Below are positions 1-10,893 of a stretch of 36,728 bases of DNA, piece by piece. The DNA comes from Williamwhitmania taraxaci (lineage in GTDB: Bacteria; Bacteroidota; Bacteroidia; Bacteroidales; Williamwhitmaniaceae): the NCBI RefSeq assembly GCF_900096565.1, contig NZ_FMYP01000043.1:1-36728 (forward strand). Direction: 5' to 3'. Under the pieces are notes generated by a model. It saw only the letters and a list, made by a program, of their open reading frames with translations. It had not been told where the DNA came from and searched no databases. Position numbers and translations under genes: made by a program. Position 1 is the stretch's first letter; each line of letters opens with the position of its first letter.

Positions 1-228
1 GACGATCCGGCAAGAAATGCCCTAATGGATATCGTTGAACAGAAGTATGACAAGACTTCTATTATCATTGCCGCACAGATACCGGTAAAAAACTGGCATG
101 AAACAATTGGCGAAGGAACCATTGCCGATGCAATTCTAGACCGCATGGTTCACTCGTCACACCGCATTGAATTAACCGGTGAGTCAATGCGAAAAAACAA
201 GATGAAAAAAGCTCAAATTAATTCATAA
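1..228 (+). CDS. istB: IS21-family helper ATPase IstB, C-terminal fragment
   Basis: The frame is open from base 1 and ends at TAA 226-228, so only the last 75 residues are present and the true start lies outside the window. The visible stretch, with DIVEQKYDKTSIIIAAQIPV, WHETIGEGTIADAILDRMVH and a tail containing LTGESMR, is the typical C-terminal end of IstB, the AAA+ helper that works with the IstA transposase of IS21-family elements. The Walker motifs would lie upstream and cannot be checked. It is followed at once by short tandem repeats of the kind found at IS21 ends. The ATG at 25 is an internal methionine and not the start. Family assignment is firm; whether the full element is active is unknown. 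Confidence 0.9.
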   Translation, partial: DDPARNALMDIVEQKYDKTSIIIAAQIPVKNWHETIGEGTIADAILDRMVHSSHRIELTGESMRKNKMKKAQINS

Positions 229-257
229 ATTTGGTCACGAAATCATCCCTTTTTTTG

Positions 258-300
258 TGGCACAACATCACCGAAACAAGTGGCACAATATCACCGAAAT
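258..300 (+). repeat. Two 20 bp repeats at IS21 end (period 23)
   Basis: Two near-identical 20 bp units, TGGCACAACATCACCGAAAC at 258-277 and TGGCACAATATCACCGAAAT at 281-300, start 23 bp apart, 30 bp after the istB stop. IS21-family elements are known to carry several short repeats near each end as transposase-binding sites, and this is the likely role here. The exact end of the element cannot be fixed without a second copy. Confidence 0.75.
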
Positions 301-307
301 ATCAACC

Positions 308-370
308 TTGGAAGCAAAAGGAAGAATCTTAGGAGCAAAAGGAGACGTCTTGGAAGCAAAAGGAACAGTA
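308..370 (+). repeat. Three tandem 21 bp repeats downstream of istB
   Basis: Three abutting 21 bp units (308-328, 329-349, 350-370) share the core TTGGAAGCAAAAGGA and differ mainly in the last six bases. They follow the TGGCACAA repeats directly. They could be further terminal repeats of the IS21 element or a flanking tandem repeat. There is no spacer-repeat alternation, so this is not a CRISPR array. Confidence 0.7.
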
Positions 371-398
371 GTTTTGAATACTAAGAAAATTACCAGAC

Positions 399-440
399 AG
401 AGTTTAATTTACACTCCCCAGAGTTTAATTTACACTCCCT
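399..440 (+). repeat. Two tandem 21 bp repeats
   Basis: Two adjacent 21 bp units (399-419 and 420-440) are identical except for the last base; the shared part is AGAGTTTAATTTACACTCCC. This is the third distinct short repeat set within 200 bp of istB. The host-like reading frame begins just after it, so the IS-host junction probably lies between about 440 and 465. Confidence 0.7.
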
Positions 441-453
441 TTCCCGCCCTTAG

Positions 454-588
454 ATTGGGGAAATAGTAGTTACACCAGCATCCACATTATATGGTGCACG
501 GTTGCATTATATTGGAATACCTTCAGAAACTGCAATAATTATTAAAAATAATAGCCAATATTCTTCGTATTTAAGCAAGTTGAGTTAA
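454..588 (+). pseudogene. Orphan 3' coding fragment truncated by the IS21 element
   Basis: After an in-frame TAG at 451-453 a frame stays open to TAA at 586-588. Its translation looks protein-like, with VVTPASTLYGARLHYIGIPS followed by ETAIIIKNNSQYSSYLSKLS, but it has no ATG. The simplest reading is the last 40 or so codons of a host gene whose 5' part is displaced beyond the insertion. I do not recognise the family. It ends 38 bp before the yebC start and runs in the same direction, so the lost gene may once have preceded yebC. A chance open frame of this length is possible. Confidence 0.4.
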
Positions 589-626
589 TTTTATGGCGCA
601 TTTATTATTTGAAACGAACATACAAA

Positions 627-1349
627 ATGGGAAGAGCGTTTGAATTCAGAAAAGCTCGCAAGTTAAAGCGTTGGGGCAGCATGGCCCGCACCTTTACCAA
701 GCTGGGAAAAGAGATTGCAGTGGCAGTTAAATCTGGTGGACCTGATGCGGCCAACAACCCACGGTTACGGGTTTTGATGCAGAATGCCAAGGCTGCAAAC
801 ATGCCAAAGGAAAATGTTGAAAGAGCCATTAAGAAAGCCTCATCGAAAGATCAAGGCGACTTTAAAGAGATAGCATACCATGGCTATGGCCCTTATGGCA
901 TCGCCATTATTGCCGATACCGCCACGGACAACCCCACTAGAACCGTAGCAAATGTTCGCAGTTATTTCACAAAATCAGGCGGATCGCTTGGGACTACAGG
1001 CAGCTTAGACTTTATGTTCGAGCATAAGTGCTACTTTAAGGTTAAGGGGAAAGAGGGGGTTAATCCCGAAGATCTCGAGCTGGAGCTAATTGATTATGGT
1101 GTTTCGGAACTCTTTACTGAGGAGGAAGATTTGATTATTTATGGTGAATATGAATCATACGGCCCGCTACAGAAATACTTGGAAGAAAACGGATTCGAAA
1201 TCATTACAGCCGAATTTGAGCGCATTCCAACCGATTTTAAAGAGTTGAATGAGGAACAAATAGCCGACATAGAGAAGTTACTAGGCCGCCTGGAAGATGA
1301 TGAGGACGTTACTATGGTTTCGCACAATATGAAGCAGCCAGAAGAATAG
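627..1349 (+). CDS. yebC: YebC/PmpR family protein
   Basis: This encodes 240 residues, the usual length for the YebC/TACO1 family. Members have been described as DNA-binding regulators and, more recently, as factors that help ribosomes through difficult sequences; which applies here cannot be read from sequence. The start MGRAFEFRKARKLKRWGSMA, then ARTFTKLGKEIAVAVKSGGP and NPRLRVLMQNAKAANMPKEN, is highly characteristic of domain 1. The middle YHGYGPYGIAIIADTATDNP and TGSLDFMFEH are equally diagnostic. The ATG at 627 is chosen because family members start MGRAFEFRK; a TTG 18 bp upstream would only add a short non-conserved tail. No strong Shine-Dalgarno sequence is visible, which is normal in Bacteroidota. 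A terminator follows directly, so it appears to be a single-gene unit. Confidence 0.96.
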   Translation: MGRAFEFRKARKLKRWGSMARTFTKLGKEIAVAVKSGGPDAANNPRLRVLMQNAKAANMPKENVERAIKKASSKDQGDFKEIAYHGYGPYGIAIIADTATDNPTRTVANVRSYFTKSGGSLGTTGSLDFMFEHKCYFKVKGKEGVNPEDLELELIDYGVSELFTEEEDLIIYGEYESYGPLQKYLEENGFEIITAEFERIPTDFKELNEEQIADIEKLLGRLEDDEDVTMVSHNMKQPEE

Positions 1350-1369
1350 TGAAAGAGATTAATCAAGAA

Positions 1370-1397
1370 AAGGCCGCCCGATGGGTGGCCTTTTTTT
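1370..1397 (+). terminator. Rho-independent terminator of yebC
   Basis: AAGGCCGCCC (1370-1379), loop GAT, then GGGTGGCCTT (1383-1392) form a 10 bp stem with one G-T pair. A run of seven T closes it. It lies 20 bp after the yebC stop. Confidence 0.9.
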
Positions 1398-1420
1398 GTG
1401 CAGTTAGGTTTGGGTAATTC

Positions 1421-1446
1421 ACCGACCTCCTCCGGCTCCTCCAAAG
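1421..1446. repeat. 26 bp direct repeat, copy 1
   Basis: A 26 bp GC-rich sequence beginning ACCGACCTCCTCCGGCTCCT and ending CCAAAG recurs exactly at 1603-1628. Read on the other strand it is CTTTGGAGGAGCCGGAGGAG plus GTCGGT, which resembles dispersed intergenic repeats I have seen in Bacteroidota genomes. It flanks a spacer with several small hairpins. No function can be assigned. Confidence 0.7.
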
Positions 1447-1513
1447 ATCGTATTCAGGTGCGTTTATCACGATGTTGCCCAAGCGGCGGAATAATGTTAT
1501 GTGCGTTTGACCA

Positions 1514-1581
1514 ATGCGGTGCGCGCCGCGGTGTTGGATTGTAATGTTCCATTACTACCATAATGTGGTGCCTACGGCACC
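1514..1581. repeat. Cluster of small inverted repeats between the direct repeats
   Basis: Within about 70 bp there are GTAATG-TTC-CATTAC (1541-1555) and GGTGCC-TAC-GGCACC (1567-1581), both perfect 6 bp stems with 3 nt loops. A GC-rich GCGG...CCGC element lies at 1516-1529. This matches the layout of REP or BIME-like intergenic elements, which in other genomes are mobilised by RAYT transposases. No such transposase is in the window. The yebC-yidC interval (1350-1729) holds no convincing gene. Confidence 0.45.
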
Positions 1582-1602
1582 GGGTTGGTTGCGAGGCAGG
1601 TT

Positions 1603-1628
1603 ACCGACCTCCTCCGGCTCCTCCAAAG
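1603..1628. repeat. 26 bp direct repeat, copy 2
   Basis: An exact second copy of the 26 bp sequence at 1421-1446, starting 182 bp after it. Here it is followed by GAG, so CTCC...GGAG could form a short hairpin. Confidence 0.7.
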
Positions 1629-1675
1629 GAGTGACTAGATGGTAAGGGTATTGCGTAGTGGGTGGAATGGTGCGT

Positions 1676-1711
1676 TAAAAAAAAGAGGCTGCCTTTTAAG
1701 ACAGCCTCTTT
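1676..1711 (-). terminator. Terminator of the leftward yidC operon
   Basis: On the minus strand AAAGAGGCTG (1711-1702) pairs perfectly with CAGCCTCTTT (1691-1682) and is followed by a T run. It begins about 18 bp beyond the yidC stop and closes the DUF349-pyrG-yidC transcription unit. Confidence 0.9.
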
Positions 1712-1729
1712 AATATTATGGAAGAAAGA

Positions 1730-3604
1730 TTACTTACCCTTCTTCATATCCTGTTGGCGACGCGCCATATCCTCGAGTCGTTGTTGGAACTTCGATTTTT
1801 TTGCAGGAGCCTTCTTTACATTCTCCCGTAGCTTAGCGAGCAATGCCTCTTCGTCCACAAAACGACGGATAATAAGTGTTTGTCCAAGAGTTACCATATT
1901 CGACAAGAAGTAGTAGTAGCTCAAACCAGCTGAGTAGTTATTGAACCATACAATCATCATGATAGGCATCATATAGAGCATCATGAACTTCATTCCCGGC
2001 ATTTGTGTGCTGGTGTCGCCCATTTGAGCGTAGCTTATGCGTGAAGTAAAAAAGAGTGCTACTGCCATTAGTAGTGTAAACAGACTAATATGATCGCCAT
2101 ACATTGGAATTGTGAACGGCAATTGGAGTATGGAATCATACGATGACAGGTCGGTTGCCCAAAGGAAACTCTCCTGACGCAGCTCAATGGACGATGGGAA
2201 GAACTGAAACATCGCAATGAGGATAGGAAATTGGAGCAGCATAGGTAAGCACCCTCCAAGTGGACTTGCACCCGCTCGCTTGTAAAGGCTCATTACCTCC
2301 TGTTGCTTCTTCATTGCATCCTCTTTCTTTGGATACTTCAATCCAATTTTATCGACCTCAGGCTTTAATACACGCATCTTAGCGGAAGATAGATAGGACT
2401 TCCACGTTAGTGGCATTAGCACACCTTTTAGAAGAAGTGTGAGCAGCAAAATGATTAGTCCATAACTCGCAATATAAGAACCCAAAAAGTTGAACACGGG
2501 AATTACCACATAGCGGTTTATCCAGCGAACAATCCAACTTCCAATAGAAACCAACTTATTGAAATCGTGTCCATAACTCGAAAGGGTATTGAAGTGGTTT
2601 GGACCGAAGTAAAACTGTAAGTTTATTGGACCCTTATCTTGTGCCGAATAAGGAATGGTGAGGTTTGCATGCATTCTTTTAAGAACGCTATCGGCAGGGT
2701 TTTGATCCTTCGTAAAACCAACTACAATATTCGAAAAAGGTTTTTCGGCAAGAATAATGGAAGAGAAGAACTGCTGCTTAAAGGCAACCCACTTAACTTG
2801 GGTAGGAACGGTTTCTGATTTTTCATCACTTCGGGCACTCAACTCCTCAAACTCCATAGAGGAGTGCATGTATGCTACCGAGGTGTAGTTATTCTCGTTT
2901 GACGCACCCTTTTCGAATTGCTTAGCATCGGCCTCCCATTTTAAATCGATGCTGGTAGCTTGCTTCGAAATGATACCCGCCATATTTACCATGTTCACTT
3001 GAAAATCGACCATATAGCTACCCTTGCGCAAGGTATACTTGTAATCGACAAAGCTGGAATCGGCAACAGGCAAACGCATCGTGATCGACTTTACAGAATC
3101 GCCTTCAGCCAGAGTGATTAACTTAGCATCAGTATCGGGGGTAAAGTAAAACTTACCCGTTTCAACCGCTTCCTTTAAGAAAAGATTCATGCTAAATACC
3201 TGATTCTTTCCATTAAAAAGGACTAAAGGCTGACCATTAAAGGTCTTGTAATCCTTTAATTCAACGGAATATATTCGTCCGCCTTTATTAGAAATGGTAA
3301 CCTTAATTAGATCATTTTCGAGATCAATTAACGACTCTTCACCCTTTAAGGCATTACCCATGGTGCCCAAACTTGCTCCCATGGAGCTAACAAGGGCGCT
3401 ATCGCTTTTTGCCTGAATTTCGGAGGCAGTAGGCGCATCGACAGGAGCCACGATGGGTGCATGTTTAGCGGCCTCAACAGCAGCAATTGAATCTTGCCGG
3501 CGATTTGCCTCAGCAAATTCTTTTGCCTGTTTTCCATTGTAGACACTAAAGCCAATGAGGATGGCTCCTACTATCACAATACCTATTATTGTATTTTTAT
3601 CCAT
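1730..3604 (-). CDS. yidC: Membrane protein insertase YidC
   Basis: YidC inserts and folds inner-membrane proteins, alone or with SecYEG. At 624 residues this is the long Gram-negative form. It has an N-terminal TM anchor (about residues 5-21), a large periplasmic domain (about 60-345) and the conserved Oxa1 core from about 360. In the first core helix, ITxLLLKGVLMPLT-like sequence places Lys393 where E. coli has its groove Arg366. The hallmark SPLGGCLPMLLQFPILIAMF follows, then the remaining helices and a basic C-terminal tail (KKAPAKKSKFQQ onward), as expected for ribosome contact. It lies 80 bp downstream of pyrG on the same strand and ends in a strong terminator. The pyrG-yidC neighbourhood is common in Bacteroidota. 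Confidence 0.97.
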   Translation of the reverse strand: MDKNTIIGIVIVGAILIGFSVYNGKQAKEFAEANRRQDSIAAVEAAKHAPIVAPVDAPTASEIQAKSDSALVSSMGASLGTMGNALKGEESLIDLENDLIKVTISNKGGRIYSVELKDYKTFNGQPLVLFNGKNQVFSMNLFLKEAVETGKFYFTPDTDAKLITLAEGDSVKSITMRLPVADSSFVDYKYTLRKGSYMVDFQVNMVNMAGIISKQATSIDLKWEADAKQFEKGASNENNYTSVAYMHSSMEFEELSARSDEKSETVPTQVKWVAFKQQFFSSIILAEKPFSNIVVGFTKDQNPADSVLKRMHANLTIPYSAQDKGPINLQFYFGPNHFNTLSSYGHDFNKLVSIGSWIVRWINRYVVIPVFNFLGSYIASYGLIILLLTLLLKGVLMPLTWKSYLSSAKMRVLKPEVDKIGLKYPKKEDAMKKQQEVMSLYKRAGASPLGGCLPMLLQFPILIAMFQFFPSSIELRQESFLWATDLSSYDSILQLPFTIPMYGDHISLFTLLMAVALFFTSRISYAQMGDTSTQMPGMKFMMLYMMPIMMIVWFNNYSAGLSYYYFLSNMVTLGQTLIIRRFVDEEALLAKLRENVKKAPAKKSKFQQRLEDMARRQQDMKKGK

Positions 3605-3684
3605 TTGAAATGATTAATCTCGTTTACAAAATTCGAGTAAGAACTACTGATCTTTCCTCTGGGAATACATCCTTAAATATTTTG

Positions 3685-7307
<3,623 letters not shown>

Positions 7308-7510
7308 GTGGCACGCATTATTTTAAAATAGTGTAACAGGAATTTCATAACTTATTTGACTAATAACTAGATTATTAATCAATAAACTCATAAAAAACCC
7401 GGGGTCAACGTTCAGCTGACGAAATTAACTATTTGTGCGTTAATACTCAAAGTTTTTTAGAAAAATCGGGAAATAGGCTTTATCTTCTTACAGAATGTAG
7501 CCGTATAGGT

Positions 7511-7541
7511 TTTGTAACGAGGCAAAAGGGTGTTACTTTTG
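7511..7541 (+). promoter_or_regulatory. Bacteroidota-type promoter of trmD
   Basis: TTTG at 7511-7514 (the -33 element) is separated by 19 nt from TACTTTTG at 7534-7541, an exact fit to the -7 consensus TAnnTTTG used by the primary sigma factor of Bacteroidota. Predicted transcription starts near 7548, giving a leader of about 32 nt before the trmD ATG. Confidence 0.7.
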
Positions 7542-7579
7542 TGCTGAATTTTCACGAACCTCCAATCAACAAGCTACGC

Positions 7580-8266
7580 ATGCGCATTGACATTGTTTCG
7601 GTTCTTCCAGAACTACTCGAGAGCCCACTGGGACATTCCATTATTCACCGTGCTCAAAAAAAGGGGCTAGCCGAAATAGTGGTTCATCCGCTGCGGGACT
7701 ACACCCACGATAAGCGCAGAACCGTTGATGATTACGCTTTTGGCCCCGATGCCGGAATGGTTCTGAAGATTCAACCCATCTTTGAATGCTTTCAGGAGTT
7801 GATGGCAGAGCGCACCTACGACGAAGTTATTTACACTTCGCCCGACGGGGAGCTGCTCACTCAGCAACTAGCGAACCAGCTCAGCACAAAAAAGAATTTA
7901 CTTATCCTATGTGGCCACTACAAGGGAATCGATCACCGCGTTAGAGAAAACATGGTTACCCGCGAAATCTCGATTGGCGATTATGTGCTTTCGGGAGGTG
8001 AATTAGCTGCAGCGGTTATTGTCGATTCGGTGGTCAGGCTTATTCCCGGTGTTCTCTCGGACGAAACTTCAGCGCTCACGGACTCTTTTCAGGACAACCT
8101 GCTGGCTCCCCCAGTGTATACCCGGCCTGCTGACTTTAATGGATGGAAGGTTCCTGATATTTTACTCTCCGGTAATTTTGCGGAAATTGAAAAATGGCAG
8201 CACAAACAAGCCATTGAACGCACAAAACTCCTTCGGCCAGGTCTAATAGACCCCAAAGACGAATAA
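7580..8266 (+). CDS. trmD: tRNA (guanine-37-N1)-methyltransferase TrmD
   Basis: TrmD methylates G37 of a subset of tRNAs using S-adenosylmethionine and so protects against +1 frameshifting. The 228-residue protein has the SPOUT trefoil-knot signature: [15 protein letters not shown] (107-121) and [13 protein letters not shown] (131-143). Arg153 and Asp168, in VRLIPGVL and LTDSF, match the catalytic Arg154 and Asp169 of E. coli TrmD. The ATG at 7580 gives the family N-terminus [20 protein letters not shown]. The frame is open 147 bp further upstream, but that part lacks conservation and overlaps the promoter. In many proteobacteria trmD sits with rpsP and rplS; here it has its own promoter and terminator. 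Confidence 0.97.
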   Translation: MRIDIVSVLPELLESPLGHSIIHRAQKKGLAEIVVHPLRDYTHDKRRTVDDYAFGPDAGMVLKIQPIFECFQELMAERTYDEVIYTSPDGELLTQQLANQLSTKKNLLILCGHYKGIDHRVRENMVTREISIGDYVLSGGELAAAVIVDSVVRLIPGVLSDETSALTDSFQDNLLAPPVYTRPADFNGWKVPDILLSGNFAEIEKWQHKQAIERTKLLRPGLIDPKDE

Positions 8267-8272
8267 ATACTG

Positions 8273-8301
8273 AAAGGCTTCCCAAACGGGCAGCCTTTTT
8301 T
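8273..8301 (+). terminator. Rho-independent terminator of trmD
   Basis: AAAGGCT pairs with AGCCTTT, and an inner CCC-AAAC-GGG stem extends the hairpin. It is followed by a T run and lies 6 bp after the trmD stop. Confidence 0.85.
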
Positions 8302-8381
8302 GATTTAAACTTCTTGTTTCTAATATTTTAATCACTATTCACTGAATACTTAACTAACTAGAATACTTCTCCTCCAAAAAC

Positions 8382-9986
8382 CTAATAGGGAATGGTAAAC
8401 TTAAAGGTACTACCCTTGCCCTGAGTGCTTACAGCCCAAATCCGGCCCCCGTGCATTTCCACGAACTCTTTGCAAAGGATAAGCCCCAAGCCCGAACCTT
8501 TCTCTGCGGCGGTACCGCGTGTTGACTCATGCGCACCAACTACAAACAACCTTGCCAAAGTAGCGCTATCCATACCAATGCCATTATCGGCAACATTAAT
8601 TTCCACATATCCATCGAGAAGAATGGCAGAAATATTAACGCTTCCATTGGGATGGGTAAACTTAATCGCGTTTGTAATAAGATTTCGTATGATGGTTTTC
8701 AGCAAAGTTGAATCGGCAAAAATGGTAATCGCCGTGGTCTCATCATAATTAAGTGTGATTGTTTTAAGAATGGCAGAGGCATTTAGATTTTGAATGACAT
8801 CACCAGCTATAAAAGAAAGAGACAGATGTTCGGGCACAAAGCGAAGATTACCAGTCTGTGCCTTCCACCAATCCAATAAATTATCGAGAAGCAAAACTGC
8901 ATTCTTCGTGGCTCCCTGGATATGATCTAGATATAATTCGCTTTTAGCGGCATCGTAGCACTTAATGTTTTGTTGGAGAAGATGGGTGAAACCCAAAATC
9001 GTATTGAATGGGTTGTATAAGTCGTGTGCAATAATGGAAAATAGTTTATCCTTAGTGGCATTTAACTTTTTTAGGACTGCTTCGCTATTTTTAATAATCT
9101 TCCGAGATTCAACGAGATTGGAAATATCTCTTCCCACCGCAATTAGTCCAACCACCTCGCCGGCTTGGAAAATTGGAGAGAGAGAGGTTTGTATAAAAAT
9201 CTTTTTGCCATGAATTTTCTTATGTGATTCATATACAACAAACTGACCTTTAAGGGCGGCCCTATTGGCAATTTCGTGCGGTTCGGCCTCTTTTCCAATG
9301 AGTTCTCCTATTGTTTTCCCGATAAAGAACTCCTTTGAATACCCCATCCTTTCTGCCCAATCGCCGTAAATGCCAGTATGACGCTGCTGGGAATCCAGTA
9401 TATAAACAATATCGGATGTTGAATTTACATATCGTCGAAAACGTTCTTCACTCTCAATAAGAGCCTGCTCCGCCTGCTTCCTATCCGAAATGTCGATAAA
9501 AGTTACCATAGCGCCGACACAGATACCATTGGAGAGCATTGGAAATGAAAAGTATTCACACGGAAAACAACTTCCATCGGCGCGCCAAAACACTTCATCC
9601 ACCACGTGAACACCTTTCCCCATAGAAAAAGTATTGCAAATTTTAGAATCCGATACAAGCAACGGTTTACCATTGGGCCAGGAGTGATGAATAAGGTAGT
9701 GGATATTTTTTCCCAGAAGATCAATCTTATTGGTATAGCCAAGAAGAAATATGGCGGAGTCGTTTACAAACGTACAGTTTCTGTCTAAATCGATGGCAAA
9801 CATGCCCTCTCCCGAAGAGTTGAGCATTAGGAGCAAATCTTCGTTCTTGGAAAGAGAGGTTACTGTCTTTTCATGGCTCCCCTCAATTCCCTCGAGAGTC
9901 ATACGAAGCACTTTATTATCCAATTCCAAACGATGAACCCGCTCGCGTAACTCAGCAAAACTTGTTTTGGAATCGTTTTCGTTCAT
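8382..9986 (-). CDS. PAS-PAS sensor histidine kinase
   Basis: This 534-residue protein has no TM helix and should be cytoplasmic. Residues 8-35 form a short coiled coil. Two PAS domains follow (about 48-168 and 178-292), each ending in a PAC-like strand such as VTFIDISDRKQAEQAL. The HisKA helix contains FSIIAHDLYNPFNTILGF, with His321 as phosphoacceptor. The ATPase domain shows the N box (NLITNAIKF, 435-443), DNGIG (467-471) and GSGLGL (497-502), so the kinase core is complete. No response regulator or receiver domain is nearby, so it is an orphan kinase. The PAS ligand cannot be inferred. The gene stands alone between the trmD terminator and an AT-rich spacer (9987-10232) in which I see nothing further. 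Confidence 0.93.
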   Translation of the reverse strand: MNENDSKTSFAELRERVHRLELDNKVLRMTLEGIEGSHEKTVTSLSKNEDLLLMLNSSGEGMFAIDLDRNCTFVNDSAIFLLGYTNKIDLLGKNIHYLIHHSWPNGKPLLVSDSKICNTFSMGKGVHVVDEVFWRADGSCFPCEYFSFPMLSNGICVGAMVTFIDISDRKQAEQALIESEERFRRYVNSTSDIVYILDSQQRHTGIYGDWAERMGYSKEFFIGKTIGELIGKEAEPHEIANRAALKGQFVVYESHKKIHGKKIFIQTSLSPIFQAGEVVGLIAVGRDISNLVESRKIIKNSEAVLKKLNATKDKLFSIIAHDLYNPFNTILGFTHLLQQNIKCYDAAKSELYLDHIQGATKNAVLLLDNLLDWWKAQTGNLRFVPEHLSLSFIAGDVIQNLNASAILKTITLNYDETTAITIFADSTLLKTIIRNLITNAIKFTHPNGSVNISAILLDGYVEINVADNGIGMDSATLARLFVVGAHESTRGTAAEKGSGLGLILCKEFVEMHGGRIWAVSTQGKGSTFKFTIPY

Positions 9987-10232
9987 GATGAATTGAATGA
10001 ATTATCGTATTTACAATAAATAGCCGTCGAATATATATAAATAGTTCACTAAACTGATTCATTACAAACGAAAAAATCAATTTAATTGACCAAATAATCA
10101 CAATTGTCAACGTGCGTTAATAAAAATGGTCCTATTACAGCGTATTTATTTGTTGGAGATCAAATAAATTATTTTAAGCAAACATGAGAAATAAGTTCTG
10201 TTCTCCGTTCCGAAGCATCTCTATCATCACCT

Positions 10233-10697
10233 TTATAAAACGTAGGCCTTAAGATCCAACTGCTTCATGAGATTATCTGCTTCTGCTTGGGCCAATTCAT
10301 GCGTGGAGAACTCTGCCAGCGGCATAATGGACCTATTTAATGAATCGTAAAGGATTATTTGGTATCGGATTCGCGCTAAATCTAGCCGGCGGTTGCCCCT
10401 GCTATAGGTGGAATACACTCGTTTGGCTTTTTTAACGCCCAGCAGCATATCGGGAGTGATTGCAACCCACTTGCCATTAGGGAATATACCAAAAATCATA
10501 TTGGCATACTTTACCCTTCGCCGTTCAATATCCAGGTAAGTACAAGAGTAGGTAAACGCTATAAATGCACCAAAAATAACGAGAAAAATGGCTTCCCAAT
10601 ACTGAAACGACGCCGCAACTCCAGCTGCTACTAAGAAGTAGCCTGCAAACGATCCAGTTGAACCAAACGCGGTATTAAACTTATGCTTTACCATCAT
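10233..10697 (-). CDS. Small two-TM membrane protein of unknown function
   Basis: With the start at 10695-10697 this is 154 residues beginning MMVKHKFNTAFGSTGSFAGY. Two closely spaced hydrophobic segments (about 14-33 and 35-54) are followed by a soluble region that looks like a small beta-rich domain: YLDIERRRVKYANMIFGIFP, then KWVAITPDMLLGVKKAKRVY and RYQIILYDSLNRSIMPLAEF. The layout, two helices then a bacterial PH-like fold, is an inference from hydrophobicity and the strand-rich pattern. I recognise the general type from Bacteroidota but know no function. An in-frame ATG at 10802 would add 35 residues and leave about 90 bp to the divergent PAP2 gene; the shorter form is preferred because its N-terminus looks natural. 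Confidence 0.65.
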   Translation of the reverse strand: MMVKHKFNTAFGSTGSFAGYFLVAAGVAASFQYWEAIFLVIFGAFIAFTYSCTYLDIERRRVKYANMIFGIFPNGKWVAITPDMLLGVKKAKRVYSTYSRGNRRLDLARIRYQIILYDSLNRSIMPLAEFSTHELAQAEADNLMKQLDLKAYVL

Positions 10698-10893
10698 GAC
10701 ACTCAAATTTTTTCTGAGACAATATAGCGCTATCAGCGAATTGGTGATTATAGATTCATCAAAATCATGGTGTAGAAGACGTGAGAACTTTGGACGAAAC
10801 ATACCTTAACCTCTTCGACAAAGGAAATAGCGAAATTTGTTTACCCTAGGTCTTTGGGTAGATTCTTTTGCTACTTTTATCCAAATTTTTAGC

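Noticed and set aside
258-440. Possible CRISPR array
   Set aside because: The units abut or nearly abut, belong to three unrelated sequences and have no unique spacers of regular length.
257-466. 69-residue frame downstream of istB
   Set aside because: It is a translation of the three tandem repeat sets. The apparent peptide repeats (EAKG, QSLIYTP) arise because the 21 bp period is a multiple of three.
9987-10232. Possible small RNA or tRNA in the AT-rich spacer
   Set aside because: No cloverleaf, stable hairpin with T run or conserved box is visible.
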